Under the pieces are notes generated by a model. That model searched no databases. It was given only the letters and a program-made list of their open reading frames with translations, and was not told the DNA's origin. From the NCBI RefSeq assembly GCF_050908995.1, contig NC_135120.1, positions 15,327,433-15,391,432 of the forward strand: a stretch of 64,000 nt of DNA, given 5' to 3'. Position numbers and translations under genes: made by a program. The DNA comes from Andrena cerasifolii (Eukaryota > Arthropoda > Insecta > Hymenoptera > Andrenidae). Within the stretch, counting starts at the first letter, position 1; the number at the start of each line of letters is the position of its first letter. Positions 24,301 to 35,960 of this stretch are shown piece by piece.

Positions 24301-25156
24301 GTTACTACAACAGCAACGAAATGTCTGGTAGAATTGGCAGCGATTTGTTACAATTCAGAAAGGATTAAAATCTTTATTCGAACAGTGGTACGCGTCTCTT
24401 TGAGACTTTAAAATCGATCTGTCTACCCCAGAAGCGAGATTGGAGCCTTGCCTCGCCAAGTCCGCGCGTAGACATTGTGTGGAGGCGAATGAATCACCGG
24501 GGATTATCGCATTCAAAATTCGTTTACGCCACCTTTTTCCTGGATGCGAGACGCCTCGTAAGGTAATTTTATAAAGGGATTCAATTGGCTTTACATCCGA
24601 CCAGTGAAATATGAGGCTGCGCCGTGTGAAATAAGAGCCGATTGGATCGGAAGAGTATCTAGACGGCCACTTGGTGTCTACTTATACACGACGAACGGAC
24701 TCTTCCTTCGTGCTGCACCTCCCTTTGCCAGCTTATACGGTATTGAAATCTCGGTTGCCTAGACCAGCTAGGTTCGATGCTAATCGCGCCCTCCGAGATT
24801 TACTCTTCCCTCTTCCAATGGGAACATAACAAACCATTTTGTTATTTGGATACACGTGGAAGTACGGACGTGTTTCGTTTCAGGCCGTGCACTGGAGTTT
24901 GGTAGGATATACGTATGTGAATACTTCGGTGATGAGGTGATTTTGAAAAGGTTTATAAAGCTGAAATTTTTATGATAAGTGGGTTTTGTATTGATTCAAA
25001 TATATATATATATATATTTACCAAGTTATCAAAATCCATGGAGAGCTAAATTATCTGTTGGGTCTAGCAGGAAGTTTTACTCTTTTCAAGCAGGGGATGC
25101 TTTGACTTGTCCATAATAAAAGGGAAAAAATCGAGGGAAGGTGTTCTCGGACAAAG
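24301..25156. other. Non-coding stretch before the hAT remnant
   Basis: 24400-24830 is moderately GC-rich and contains no recognised gene. A short TA repeat lies near 25003-25017. Sequence from about 25060 may belong to the transposon remnant that follows, but I could not extend the transposase reading frame into it. Confidence 0.5.
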
Positions 25157-25582
25157 GTGAACTTGGTTAACTCCATGGGCAATATTATGACAACAGCTGC
25201 AACAATATGTAAAGAATATGATATTGAGTTACCTTTACCATCAACACGTGGCCAACTTTTGGAGAGTTATTTGCAAGAAATTGGAACCGATGAATCAGAC
25301 TCGGACGTTGAGGATGGCATCGAGCTACTTGCGGCCTTCAGACACATTGACGAGTAAAAACCAAAAGTGATTCCGTTAGAAAGTAAATTGTTAGATTATT
25401 GGGAAGAGATGAAATACAAATTCCCACACCTTTACAAAGCAGCAAAAGTTATTCATGGTGTCCCTGCTACACAAGTTAGCGTTGACCGTGCCTTTTCAAC
25501 ACTGGAGTTTATATTAAACGATAATAGATATAATTTAAGTCCTACAAACTTAGAAAATGTTTTGCTTGTGAAATTAAATTAA
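25157..25582 (+). pseudogene. hAT transposase C-terminal remnant
   Basis: A single reading frame runs through 25157-25582, interrupted only by one TAA at 25355-25357. The part after the stop carries the hallmark hAT C-terminal dimerisation region: a short lead-in with DYWEEMKYKFPHLYKAA, then GVPATQVSVDRAFSTLEFI, then NLSPTNLENVLLVKLN ending in TAA. In this family that segment follows the catalytic RNase H-like core and mediates transposase multimerisation. The upstream part has an acidic linker (DESDSDVEDG) usual just before it. The N-terminal zinc finger and the catalytic core are absent, so it cannot encode an active enzyme. No terminal repeats were found on either side. Confidence 0.85.
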
Positions 25583-26645
25583 TTACGATAATGTATTATA
25601 GATATAATACTATCACGCTGGATTTCAAAACATAAATAGTATAATGAACTTTGTATTCTAAGCCGATATGAAAATTTCGAATCACAACGCTACAAATGAT
25701 GAGTGATAAGAGTAGGCGCCTTTTTCATGAATTTAGAACATCCACCGGTATGTTCATACTAACATCGTACCAGTTGCTGAAATTTAATTACAATTTAACT
25801 CTCGATGGGTTACATAAGTGTTACATAGTCAAACAGAGACAGATTGAAGGGAACCTACAGAGGGGCCATGTCGAAAGAGAGAATCGATACCCTGACGAGA
25901 TTTTAATAGCTACAAAGGACACGCGAAGCCTCCCTTGAGGATTGTACCCACTCTGAAAAGAGAATGACGTGTTTACCTCGTGGTAAAAAAGGTGCTCGTC
26001 ATTCACGTCCCATTCAATGTTACAACGCCGACGCCGGTTCTTTCAACGCAGACAGTCATCGGTGATTTATCTTTGTTATTAATTTTTAATTAACGTACCT
26101 GTCAATAGCGGCGGGGATGTGTGCGGACGGGGAGGGCGATCGAATGAAATCGCCGTGGAAGGTGCCTGGAAGGAGAAAGAAAGGGGTGTATGGCACGCTG
26201 ACTTCGGCGTTGTTACGTATCGCAATTACATGACGTGTTAATTATTAGTCCGCTATTATTACATCTCTCAAAATTGTGCTTTTGTTCCGTGGGCTTATTC
26301 ATTCGGGGCTTCGAATTGTTGTGAGGAGCTAATATCAGACACTGGTGACTGGTGCATACTTGTACGTGTATTTTGATATTTTTATACCCAGAATGAAAAG
26401 GAAAATCGATTAATCAAGGATATATCAAGGAGGATGACACAGAAGTGGACCAGTAAACGTATCATGCATTCTTTTCTTCCGACACATAGTCATTCACATA
26501 TTTGTTCACGTAAGACTACCACGTTCAAGCACACAATGCACAATAGCAAGATAACGACATTCACAATTATTTATTCTTCTGAATTGATGTAAACAAACAT
26601 GTGAGCCACTGTAATTCAAATTCCCTGATGAATGGCTTCCACAAT
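25583..26645. other. Non-coding stretch, no gene seen
   Basis: AT-rich near the hAT remnant, with a GC-richer patch at 26000-26250. No open frame with family similarity, and no hAT-type right terminus was recognised here. Confidence 0.5.
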
Positions 26646-27253
26646 TGTGCCGGTGATTATGGAAGTGGTGTAAGTCATGTGTTTTGTGTTACGAGATATT
26701 TAGACTGTTGCGTTTAGACGTATTCGAAAATATTTTTCCATTATTGAACAAATAGTTTCACAACATATATGCTCTTCTAATGTCAAACTTATCTGTCATT
26801 ATAAAATTTTATGAGTCACCTGTGGAAAAATTTGTTTCTTAAATCTTTGAATGTCTCCAAAATTCCAAAAGTGCTCAAACGTAGTTTTTCGATCTTCACA
26901 ACTTAATAAATTCAAATACATTTTCGAACAAAAGCAAAATTTATTTTTAAATACTTTCCCACTAACTACTTTACCATTTTTGGTAATATAAAATTCTTTA
27001 TCACTATTTCTCTTAATTTTTCTCATATTTTCAGCAAAATGAAGTGTATTTCACGTTTTCTTTTTTTCTTTTCTTGACCCACATCTAAGCTTAATACAAA
27101 AATATGTAATTATTTTCTTTCTCACGAATTCCTTAAAGAGAAGGCTATTTTGCAACAACTCTTTCACAATATTCAAATACAAATCAATAGAACATAAAAT
27201 AAGAGAAATCTCAATTTTTTTTCACTTACACCACTTCCACAATCACCAGCACA
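26646..27253 (-). mobile_element. Decayed DNA transposon with 30-bp inverted ends
   Basis: The left end 26646-26675 and the reverse complement of 27224-27253 match at 28 of 30 positions; both begin TGTGC(C/T)GGTGATT(A/G)TGG and continue to GTGTAAGT. They bracket 608 bp holding one short coding remnant on the minus strand. The AT-rich remainder has no other recognisable reading frame. No clear target duplication was identified, so the superfamily is unassigned. The element is far shorter than an autonomous transposon and is an internally deleted copy. Confidence 0.65.
26799..27026 (-). pseudogene. N-terminal fragment of a transposon-encoded protein
   Basis: The 75-codon frame starts at an ATG (27026) with a basic stretch MRKIKRNSD, then KNGKVVSGKVFKNKF, a short Cys segment (CFCSK, later LLSCEDRKTTFEHFW) and NFGDIQRFKKQIF. 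This order (basic start, Lys-Gly-Lys-x-Val, Cys pair, Glu-Arg-x-x-hydrophobic-Phe-x-x-(Phe/Tyr)-Trp, Gly-Asp-x-x-(Arg/Lys)) resembles the N-terminal domain of large uncharacterised, transposon-borne proteins found in many copies in insect genomes. One expected Cys in the usual C-x-C-x-x-K-C cluster reads Met-Tyr-Leu here. The frame stops after the domain, so it is truncated. Family recognition is from memory and unconfirmed. Confidence 0.5.
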
Positions 27254-29749
27254 GTTAACAATCTGTAGAATATGCTCCGTAGCAGCGGTTCCCATTTAAA
27301 TTTTGCCACGGAACTCTTCCAACCTCACTAAACTTTAGCGGAACCCCCAATCCCAACAATTTTTCTTATATACGAAGGGTAACATCAAACTAACTCATTT
27401 ATAAATAAAACAACAAAATTAGGAATTTTATTATAAGATAACTTTTCCTATCGCGAAACACCAGTTGGGAAACGCTGCCCTGCAGGTATCTAATCGTATT
27501 TGAAAGAAAAAACATATCCAATAGAAACGTGCAATCGATAATGAAAGTAATTAAAGTCCTTCCATGATTATGTAGGATGGTATAAAAAGTTGCTTGATTA
27601 TTTTACAGTGTAGCACGAAGCACCCGATACGACGTAAATATCGATATCAGCCCCGGTGGTATTTAATAATCAACCGCGATCAGCAGCGGAATTTACATAA
27701 AATTGTAGCAGCGAGCATGTACGGAAAGAAGATCGCGGCTATCCGTGTATAGAAGGAAACGAGGTAGTAACGAATAATCTCGATGCACACGGTCTCATAC
27801 ATATTTATTCGGGACTTGTGTACACGATGAAAGCACCAACGATCCATATGCATGTGACGACCGAACCGCACATTCGAGGTGCAGGATGGCCTTGTAAAGG
27901 GCTTCGTTGACGGTCGAAAAGCGCAATCGCTTTCTTCTTCATCGATTAATTTAGCATTCCATGTAAGAAGCGTTTTGGCAACATCGACAAGGGGAATCGA
28001 AGAAATTTCATGAAGGCATAAAATGTGAACCTATATGCATGCTTCACATATTTTTATAGTGGTTTGAGTTTTGATATGCTCGAGCAAATCGCAAGGTTAC
28101 TACTTTAGGTATCGAAAGCTTTGATTGATAATTGCATACACTTATATGATACTTGAATTTCTGTGTCGACCGATTACTATAGAGCCGCTGTATGCGCTGC
28201 ATATAATTATGCAGAATATTATTTAAAAATACATTTATGAGTATTAATGTACGTGGTAAATTATGGCAAGGGAAATTTGCTGATCATTGTTGATTTCAAT
28301 TGTAGAAATATGTAAAAGAGAAAGAAGTTCGTTTCTACTTCTCGGTTGAAAGTAAACAAAGAACGTACTCCGTACCATTTACAGTTTCGGAAATGAATAT
28401 TCATTCGCACAACCTGTCAACAAGAAAATTAGCAAAGTCGCAAACTTCGAAGCTCTGTATTTTTTAAACGAATTTTAAAGCAACAAAGTGATGACTAAAA
28501 CACCCTTTAATATCCTGTTAGCTACATCATACTTCAATTCCATCCAAATTGAAGAATAATAATAACGGAATTACAAAGCATACATGATATAGCATTATAT
28601 TATTTCTGATTTCAGAATAGAAAACATAAAAAGCTAAATTTGGCAGCATTGTTATTATGTGCTGATAAAATGTTAATTTTTTTTAAGTAAAATGAATATT
28701 TCCCCTAATTAAAATGCACCACTACATTTCTTTTCGTTGGTAATTCTTCAGACGTGATTGGTTTAAAGACCACCTATTTTGTGTTTCGATTTACATAAAT
28801 AAACAAAGGATCCTCATCCACAGTCAGCAATCCCGAAACCGTGAAATTGTGATTACCTGTTTACACATAGTTTCACAGGACTAGTAGTCATGTTGAATTA
28901 ATTACACTTTATTAGTCGATTATGGGCGCACACGCGAAGGGAATTGTGTAATCTGATATGGCGGCGACGTAATTCCTTTCTCCCCAATGGAATTGGAAGC
29001 ACCGTGATTTCAAAGGGACAGGTGTGTCCCGAGGTTTTCGAATTGAGCTTTCATCGGTGTTGATGTTTCTCGCTTTTGCCGCCCGCGATTCGGGCGATAT
29101 GTAGATACCTTTTACGCAAATGAAAACTGCATGTACACGTGGTAGCGGTCGTGTGAGCTGGGCGTTTCTACATCGAAAACAGGAGGCTGGCGAAGGACGA
29201 AAGGTTCGCGGCTAATATGGAAAATTAAAAAGGAGCCTTCCGTCACTGATTCGTCGAATTACTGGATTTTCCATTTCATGGAGAATCCCGTGCGAGTGGC
29301 AACTCCAGGGACAGGGAAGCGTGATTTTGCGTAGCACTTCGCGCGTAAACTTTTCGTAGTCTTCGATGACGATTCGTCTCGATATCTTGTGAACATTTTG
29401 GCAGGCAACTTGGAATTTAGGTATTAAATAAAATATTCAACTTTTCGAGTAGGTAACATTTCTCTTAAATAGATTCCACGTTCCACTTACTATTACTCGA
29501 TTGATACTACTTTTTTTATATTTTCAACATAAAATTTGAAAAAATTGTACATAGGCAAATCATTCTTGAAAGATTTGGAAACGTATAATTATGTTTTGAA
29601 GAAAAAGACAAAGAGTAAGAAGGGGGTTTTGAATAATTATTAGAAAATATACACGGGCTTAGAGCAGTGGATAGTAGTAGAAGTCCTAAAAAATATCAAG
29701 TTCATGTTTTTTGTGATTAGGAACAAAATTATACATACATAAGTGCATA
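27254..29749. other. Non-coding stretch, no gene seen
   Basis: Mostly AT-rich, with a GC-richer island at 28900-29400. Short frames only; the longest (about 63 codons) has no family similarity. No inverted repeat above about 20 bp was noticed by eye. Confidence 0.55.
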
Positions 29750-30076
29750 CAGTGTCAGACAAAAATATTGTGACACCCTTTAAAATAAAATAACTTTTCG
29801 AAATTGGTCCAAACAATTTGAGTTTTTTTTTTGAGAAGCTGGAAGGATTAGTACGTGTTCGCCGTTTTGAAAAAAAAAATCCAATTGGTTGGAATAGCGA
29901 AGAAAATAGGGGAGCTCGTTTTTCAACTATTTTATCTGAGCCTGTAATAAAAATGTAAATAATTCCTTTTGTAGAGTTAAGTATCCATCTTTCGCAAAAA
30001 TACTCAAATCGTTTGGGCCAATTATAAAAAAGTTATTCTGTTTTAAATGGTGTCCCAATACCTTTGTCCGGCTCTG
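29750..30076. mobile_element. Tc1/mariner-like MITE with about 75-bp inverted ends
   Basis: This 327-bp element lies between TA (29748-29749) and TA (30077-30078). The left end CAGTGTCAGACAAAAATATT and the reverse-complemented right end CAGAGCCGGACAAAGGTATT continue to match for about 75 bases, through ATAACTTTT and CCAAACRATTTGAG. The central 150 bases are AT-rich and non-coding. TA duplication and a CAG start support the Tc1/mariner superfamily. A solo terminus of the same type (CAGTACCGGACAAAAGTATT) occurs at 55278. Confidence 0.8.
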
Positions 30077-31012
30077 TACTTCTACACATTATAATTGCGT
30101 CTTTTACGTCACACTTTCACATCATACCTATCGTGTAATAATAAGTGGAACATCACGAACATGTTTCGTTCATACATAACATATTCGACGAAGACCAATT
30201 CGTAGACAAGAACGATAGTCGATTCTCAATGTAAACGACTGTACGTTACCAAAAATAAGTTCTTCCAATCGTTATAATTGTAAATGGAGCGAATTTCCAC
30301 AATATTCCCTAACGAGACAGTTTTGTAAGTTGCTGAATCGAAAGTAACCGACTCGTCACATAATGTGGTCTACGTGCAGCGAGTTTCACCCCCCTCTTTT
30401 CTTGCCCCTTCCCTCGACGCGGCACAAATCCTGCCCCGTTACAATGTTACAGGGAAGTAATGACCTCGAGGTCCGCTATTAACATGAAAATGCTTGTCAT
30501 ACATCGTGATAAATAATGCATCGGCGTCAAAGGCCCTGCTACCCGTTTTTTCCCTCCGTGTTCGCCCACCCCTCGTTCCCATTGCAGGAAACGCTCTGAA
30601 TGCAGTTCAGGCGCGATAACTCGTGGCCTTCGGTGGTTGCAGCGGCTGCATACAATGTGCCGCAGCCTTGCGAGCGCCTCACGTTTTTCGTTTAATGAAA
30701 ACCTTTTCGGATCGGATTTTTGCTTCTTCAAAGGGAAAAAAGCGACAATACCTCACAACCCTGGAAGTAGCGTGCGAAAGTGTCGTTTGAGTGTTTTAGG
30801 GGATGAAAGTTATGTTGGTTGTATTTTGTGATGGAAAGTTGGTGTTTGTATTATGTAGTGCGTTGTACTCGAAAATTCGGGGGCGTGACACGAATATTTA
30901 GTGCTATAAAAGAATGTAAATGGGAACATGAATTTCTAATATACAATTTATAATTTTATGTTATAATATATTATAAATGTTAGTATTCTTCGTTGACTAA
31001 TAAGGAGAGGCT
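30077..31012. other. Non-coding stretch, no gene seen
   Basis: AT-rich to 30340, then a GC-richer patch to about 30750, then AT-rich again. Overlapping frames at 30447-30831 on both strands show no family signature. Confidence 0.55.
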
Positions 31013-31400
31013 TTTAGGTGTCCGCCTCCGATTGCTTTGGTTTTTCAATATATAAAAAATACGTGTTTTTTTTATTTTGCCCCGTTTGCATGTTGAAGGG
31101 ATGATACCACCTCTCAAAGTTCATAAGAAGAGGTATAAAAGTGACTGACGACAAGAACATCATCCATACAACAAGTTTTTACGAAAATGAAATTTATATC
31201 AAGTTTTAGTCAGCTCAATGTTATAATATTCTTTAAACTAACCATATAAATTTCTGCAACCTCTTCTTATGAACTTTGAGGGTTTGCTTCATCCCCTAAA
31301 CATGCAAACGGGCCAAAATAAAAAGACACTAATATTTCTTATTTTTCGTCCTCTAAAATATATCCAAAAACAAAAGCAATGGGAGGCGGACACTTTAGGG
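31013..31400. mobile_element. Palindromic foldback MITE
   Basis: The left arm 31013-31134 and right arm 31258-31399 are inverted copies. They share GTGTCCGCCTCC at the outer end, then ATTGCTTT, GCCCGTTTGCATGTT and TCAAAGTTCATAAGAAGAGG at the inner end, with the AT-rich part between more diverged. The unpaired loop is about 123 bases and non-coding. No target duplication was recognised, so the superfamily is unknown. Confidence 0.7.
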
Positions 31401-33439
31401 GATTTTGAGATTTTTTTATGCGAGTATAGTGAATGGAATACAAAATCTGTTCGAAGGCCTTTATTCTACATGCCTTGAAGTATGATCACAATTTTGTTTT
31501 AATTTTTGTAATGCAAAATGGCGGCGCCACAGCTTAACAAAAGAAGCTTCTTCTGAAAAACAGTGTTCCGCGACTGGAAAGATTTCTCCATCAATTATTA
31601 ACCTAGAACAAAAAACAGAAATTTTTTAGTTCTATATAAGATTATCTCGGGAAGTACACAAGGAGAATAAAAAATACTGTTTTCTGTAAGAATGGTGCAT
31701 GATTGAACAGAACGTTTCATTTTTAACTCGAGCACAAAGCGCAATCGCTGATAATTTAATCCGTCAATATTTTTATCCACATCAGTTTATAACAGCCCCT
31801 ATTCGTACACACTTGCTCCACAGGTGCTCCGAAGAGAATCATGTTAAAAAACTCGTAATCAGGGAACAATTGTGAGAATACGCATATTACGTAAAGGAAA
31901 AAGTACCTTTGTCAAGAAAACACGTGTTCGAGTAACAATATTATCACAAAGATCGGGGTCCTCGAGGCGCGTCTGAAGGAATCCACAAAGGGACGTTTAG
32001 CGGAACACTGTATTCTAGCGTCCTAGGAACATTATTATGTTCCGAGTGATCGATATTCGCAGAACCCATGAAAGACAGTCGGCAAGCATGAAAGCATAGC
32101 CTGTGAGAGGATCGCGTGCCATTTTTCCAGCGGACCAGCGCCAAAGGGTTCGACGAACCACCGCGTGACAATTCTAACCGGTTTCACGGTGAGTTCCTGG
32201 CCAAGTGGGAGCGATCGCGCACTCCTTGTTACATCCCATATGTCAGCATGGAAGTGCGGGCCCTCGAGCACCGCTGCCACGAAATTTCGAGGAACTTCAT
32301 TTTTCCCAAAAAGCTCGTCCATTGGCCACTTTCGCCGGGTGAAGCGCCAGACGCCATCGGCATCGCCCAGCAATTTATCGCGGCTGTGGCGCTACCGATT
32401 CCCTGGCGGCTGCACGAGATCTGTGGTGCATTTTTAACTGGTCCGATTCGATATTGCATACATACAGAAATCTTAGTAGCAGTAATGTATGCCGCGTAAT
32501 ATACGTAACGAAAAATTCTGCAGCGTTTGGTGCACGCTTGATCCAAATCCGATAAAAAATTAGCGGTTTACTGTAAATTTTTAATCTGCACCCATTACTG
32601 ATTTGCGCAATATGGGAGCTTCAAATATGAAAAATTCCCACGAGCAGTTTGTACATACACGTTATTTAGCTATCGATACTGAATCCATGATCCCAAGCAG
32701 CTTCTTCACGTGCAGCATGTTTGCACGCTTCCACCACGGATTACCTGCTGCTGGTCGTTCATCTTCGTCGAGGAAACGAACCAGCGGAAACTGCGCCACG
32801 CAGCCGCTATTTTTCAACGGATAAACAGGTACAAATTTTTCGTGGACTCGTGCCACTGGTCTGACCGGGTTTAAAAATTCATAAGGCAGTTCGGGCGAAG
32901 ATACGAAACAATGGGGCGGTCGTATGAATTTTAGAAGAGTGGCGAATTTGAGACGCACCGCTGGAACATTTTATCCAGTAGGAAATCACAAGCCAGTAAC
33001 CGTGCTTTATCTCCTGGGCCCGCTAAATTTAAGGGATTATCTGCTGGAGCAGAAGTCGGTGAAGCGCAGGTGCTCGCTGTGTTGACGTTGCAATGCGAAA
33101 GAACTCGAGCCCACGAGGGGGTGGAAAGAGAACAGCCTCTGATGATATCGCCTCGTGTCGAACGGGAATTATCTAAGAAGCATGTAGAAACAGGTGTCTA
33201 TGAGTTTCAAAACTACAAGCTTTTAGTGTTGGCTAGGTCTTGTTTAAAAGTCAGTCTAATGTATCTGATATGCAGGATTTGAATTCTCGTAGACTTCGAT
33301 CTGTACTCTGTGACTCTCAAAATGATACTGAAGCCAAACACATACCGCATTCAGATGTATGGAACTATGTATAGCTGATTAGATCTTACTTGAGTTCAGA
33401 GCTAAGATCCCAGGCAGAGAACTTTAGAGAAAGAAGTAA
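31401..33439. other. Non-coding stretch, no gene supported
   Basis: 32000-33150 is GC-rich. A minus-strand frame at 32373-32035 (112 codons) has a comparatively protein-like composition with several Trp, but both strands carry similarly long frames, there is no recognisable domain, and I found no convincing splice sites around it. It is left unannotated. Confidence 0.45.
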
Positions 33440-33629
33440 ATTTGTCGCCCGGTCAAAAGACCGGTCGCAGTAAACAAGCCAAGTGATGAATTTTCCTCAG
33501 TAGAAAAAGAAGCGATAAAAAAAATTTGAGAAATTGATTAATCAGAAAGTATAAGACTTTACATAAAGTTAGATGAACAAAAAAATAACAGTGAAACCGG
33601 TCATTTGACCAGGCCTGGTACGGTTAGTG
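33440..33629. repeat. Possible piggyBac-like 3' fragment
   Basis: The right edge, in reverse complement, reads TTAACACTAACCGTACCAGG, with TTAA at 33630-33633, a piggyBac-type target site and a CACTA start. Internally the GACCGGTC-type palindromes CCCGGTCAAAAGACCGGTC (33461) and CCGGTCATTTGACC (33597) occur. A nine-residue stretch VARSKDRSQ before a stop near 33476 vaguely recalls the Cys-rich C-terminus of piggyBac transposases but lacks its cysteines, so I do not claim it. No left end was found. Confidence 0.3.
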
Positions 33630-33633
33630 TTAA

Positions 33634-35880
33634 AAAATATAAAGAGTGACAGAAACGTGTGAATTTCTTAAAAATATCAACTAAGAGCCGCAAACGTGTC
33701 TCAAAAGAAAAAGTCCCAAAGTGATGACCCTCAGCATCTCTTCCCGGGACCTCGTTCTTCCTTCGCCCCGTTTATTTCGCGGGGGTCAGAGACTCTCTTT
33801 CCGGTTCAGGACCGCGTATCCACGGGGTCAGCGTGTGCGTACAGGCGACAGCGCCAGTAAAAATAACACGATAACCTCGCAGATGTCACCTGCCAGAACA
33901 CTCGCGCGCCCGACAACTGCATCTGGGCAATGAAAAAGCAAAAAAAAAAAAAACACCCTGCGGCCCACTTATGGAAAAAATCGTGACGCGCTCTGTCTTC
34001 TTCCGTCCCGCTCGGCGCGGGCTTCATTGCGATTTTTAATTAGCGATTATCGAGGCCCAGGTGGCGGTGACGCGCGCGACTTTTCGATCGGATTTCGATT
34101 GCGTCCACTTGGAATATATTGCGCGCGGTGCTTGACCGCACGCATGAGTTATAACTTTAATTATATAATAAATTCTTCAATTTCGGGCGAGCGTGCGTCC
34201 CGCCGAGGCCAGACTGTTGTGCAACAATGTTTCCAGATCGCCTCTCGCGCAATCTGGACTTAATTCCTGGAGGGCAGATATCGTGATTACGTGGGAAAGT
34301 TACGCAACCCGGCTGCTTCTTTCGTGGAAGTGTCAATGCCATGAGTGGTGTTTCTTTAGCGACTTTTATGCAAACTGTGTTGGAAGAAGGTGGTGGAAGA
34401 ATGGGGTGAATTTAACGTGAAATGAATAGGGTAAATGCACCTAATTCCGCCTACCAAAATTCAATTTGTTCTCAATTGAACGGTAATTGATATTTTTCTT
34501 TCTTATTAGTTCAAGATAAAAAAAGAAATTGTTGAAGAAAATGTATCAGGTTTAGACGGACGATTTTGAGCCGATTTTATGATATTCTTTCTAGGCAACG
34601 AAAAAAAGATACGATATTGGTGCTTTGTATACTGTTTTATTGGCCTTTTGGCTGTATAAAGTCATGAAGGATGATTTAAAATGTTTACAACTTTCATAGT
34701 TATAAGTTGTCGTGCGCGACGTCATCTGAACATCCTTGTTGACTTCTCCCAAGGCTGGCGGCTTCCCTATTGGGCAGAAAAAATTGAACCAAACGTTTGT
34801 TTAATCCTTATAAGCGTCGCTATCGCTCCTGCCACGATCAGAAATTTAAAAAAAGATTCTACAAAATGGCAAGTAGTTAAAGAAAAAATACGTTTTTCCT
34901 GTGGTTTTCGTAACTTTTAGGTGCCAAAAAAAATCAAAGTTCCGAAAATATGGACCTGATATTGTACCTTATTGTAACTCCTCCCTTAGAACCCCTAAAA
35001 TTTATCTCTGATCCTTATTAGAAACTTCTTAGACATCCCATCATGTCCCCCTGTTTCACACTTTCCTATCATCACCACATCCAAAGCATCCCTGAAAGTA
35101 CCACTATCCAACAAAATTTACGATGAGGAAAGTAACCTCCATTGTCCACTCGCTGTAGTCCCGCCTGTAGCCGGAGTAACGGATTACGAGGACAGAAAAA
35201 GTCGAAATCTCAGCCGACCTGCCATATGGTGTTTTCTCTTTAATCGTTCCAGATTGAAATGTACACCCTTCCAGTGCCGTGTATGAATATCGAAATTGCC
35301 GGAGAAAAAGGAACAGGTTGCGGGAGGAAGGGGCGGGAGGGGAGGCAAAAGGAAGAAGAGGAGACTTCGTCGCGATTTCCCAAGCGGTGTGCGCGCACCT
35401 GCTCTGGGCGCCGCTCCACTTCTCGCGCATACGATGCAGATCGCCCTGAAAGATTCTGTCGCCCCGAGACACGCTACTCGTGTTTTCTACATGCTCGAGG
35501 GGTCCTTATGAACACCTGATTGCTCGCACATGTGTCGTGCCAGAGGACACGGAGAGTATCTGACTGGTCTACATATGTATGTACGTGGTTCTACCACGGT
35601 CGTGTGGGGACACCCAGTCGCGGACGACCAGGTGGGTTCACAGATGCAGGAGATTTTCACAGAAGTGGTGCTAAACGCGAGCTACTATTGCGAAAGACGA
35701 AGGACGAGGGCCAAGTATGTCGCGCTAATTGGGTACTTTGGAGGGGGCTTCTGAGGGATACTGTCGCTGAAAGGAATGGCAAATTAGGATTTTGAATATA
35801 CATATATAGAGTATAACTTCTTTTGGTAAGGGTACAACTGATAATATCTGTATCGTTAACATTATGTATGCACTAATAAT
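33634..35880. other. Non-coding stretch, no gene seen
   Basis: GC-rich islands at 33720-34270 and 35100-35750 alternate with AT-rich DNA. AGGGTAAATGCACCTAATTCC at 34430-34450 has the look of a dispersed-repeat edge, but no partner was seen. No open frame shows family similarity. Confidence 0.5.
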
Positions 35881-35883
35881 ATG

Positions 35884-35960
35884 TACAGTAGAACTTCTTT
35901 CGAAAGAGTACATCGAGTAATAACTATGTACAGTAGAACCTCCCATACTCCCATATTCGA
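35884..35960 (+). repeat. Two TA-CAGTAGAAC(C/T)TC ends 45 bp apart
   Basis: TATGTACAGTAGAACTTC (CAG at 35886) and TATGTACAGTAGAACCTC (CAG at 35931) repeat the same 18 bases with one change. TA followed by CAGTAGAACCTC resembles the ends of pogo/Tigger-like Tc1-mariner elements. The close spacing suggests a nested or internally duplicated terminus. No inverted partner was found. Confidence 0.35.

Noticed and set aside
32035..32373. 112-codon minus-strand frame with protein-like composition
   Set aside because: Frames of similar length occur on both strands throughout the GC-rich islands; no recognisable domain, splice sites or repeats support it.
33440..33480. ERSKFVARSKDRSQ before a stop, resembling the C-terminus of piggyBac transposases
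   Set aside because: The defining cysteines are missing and the match is too short to count as coding evidence.
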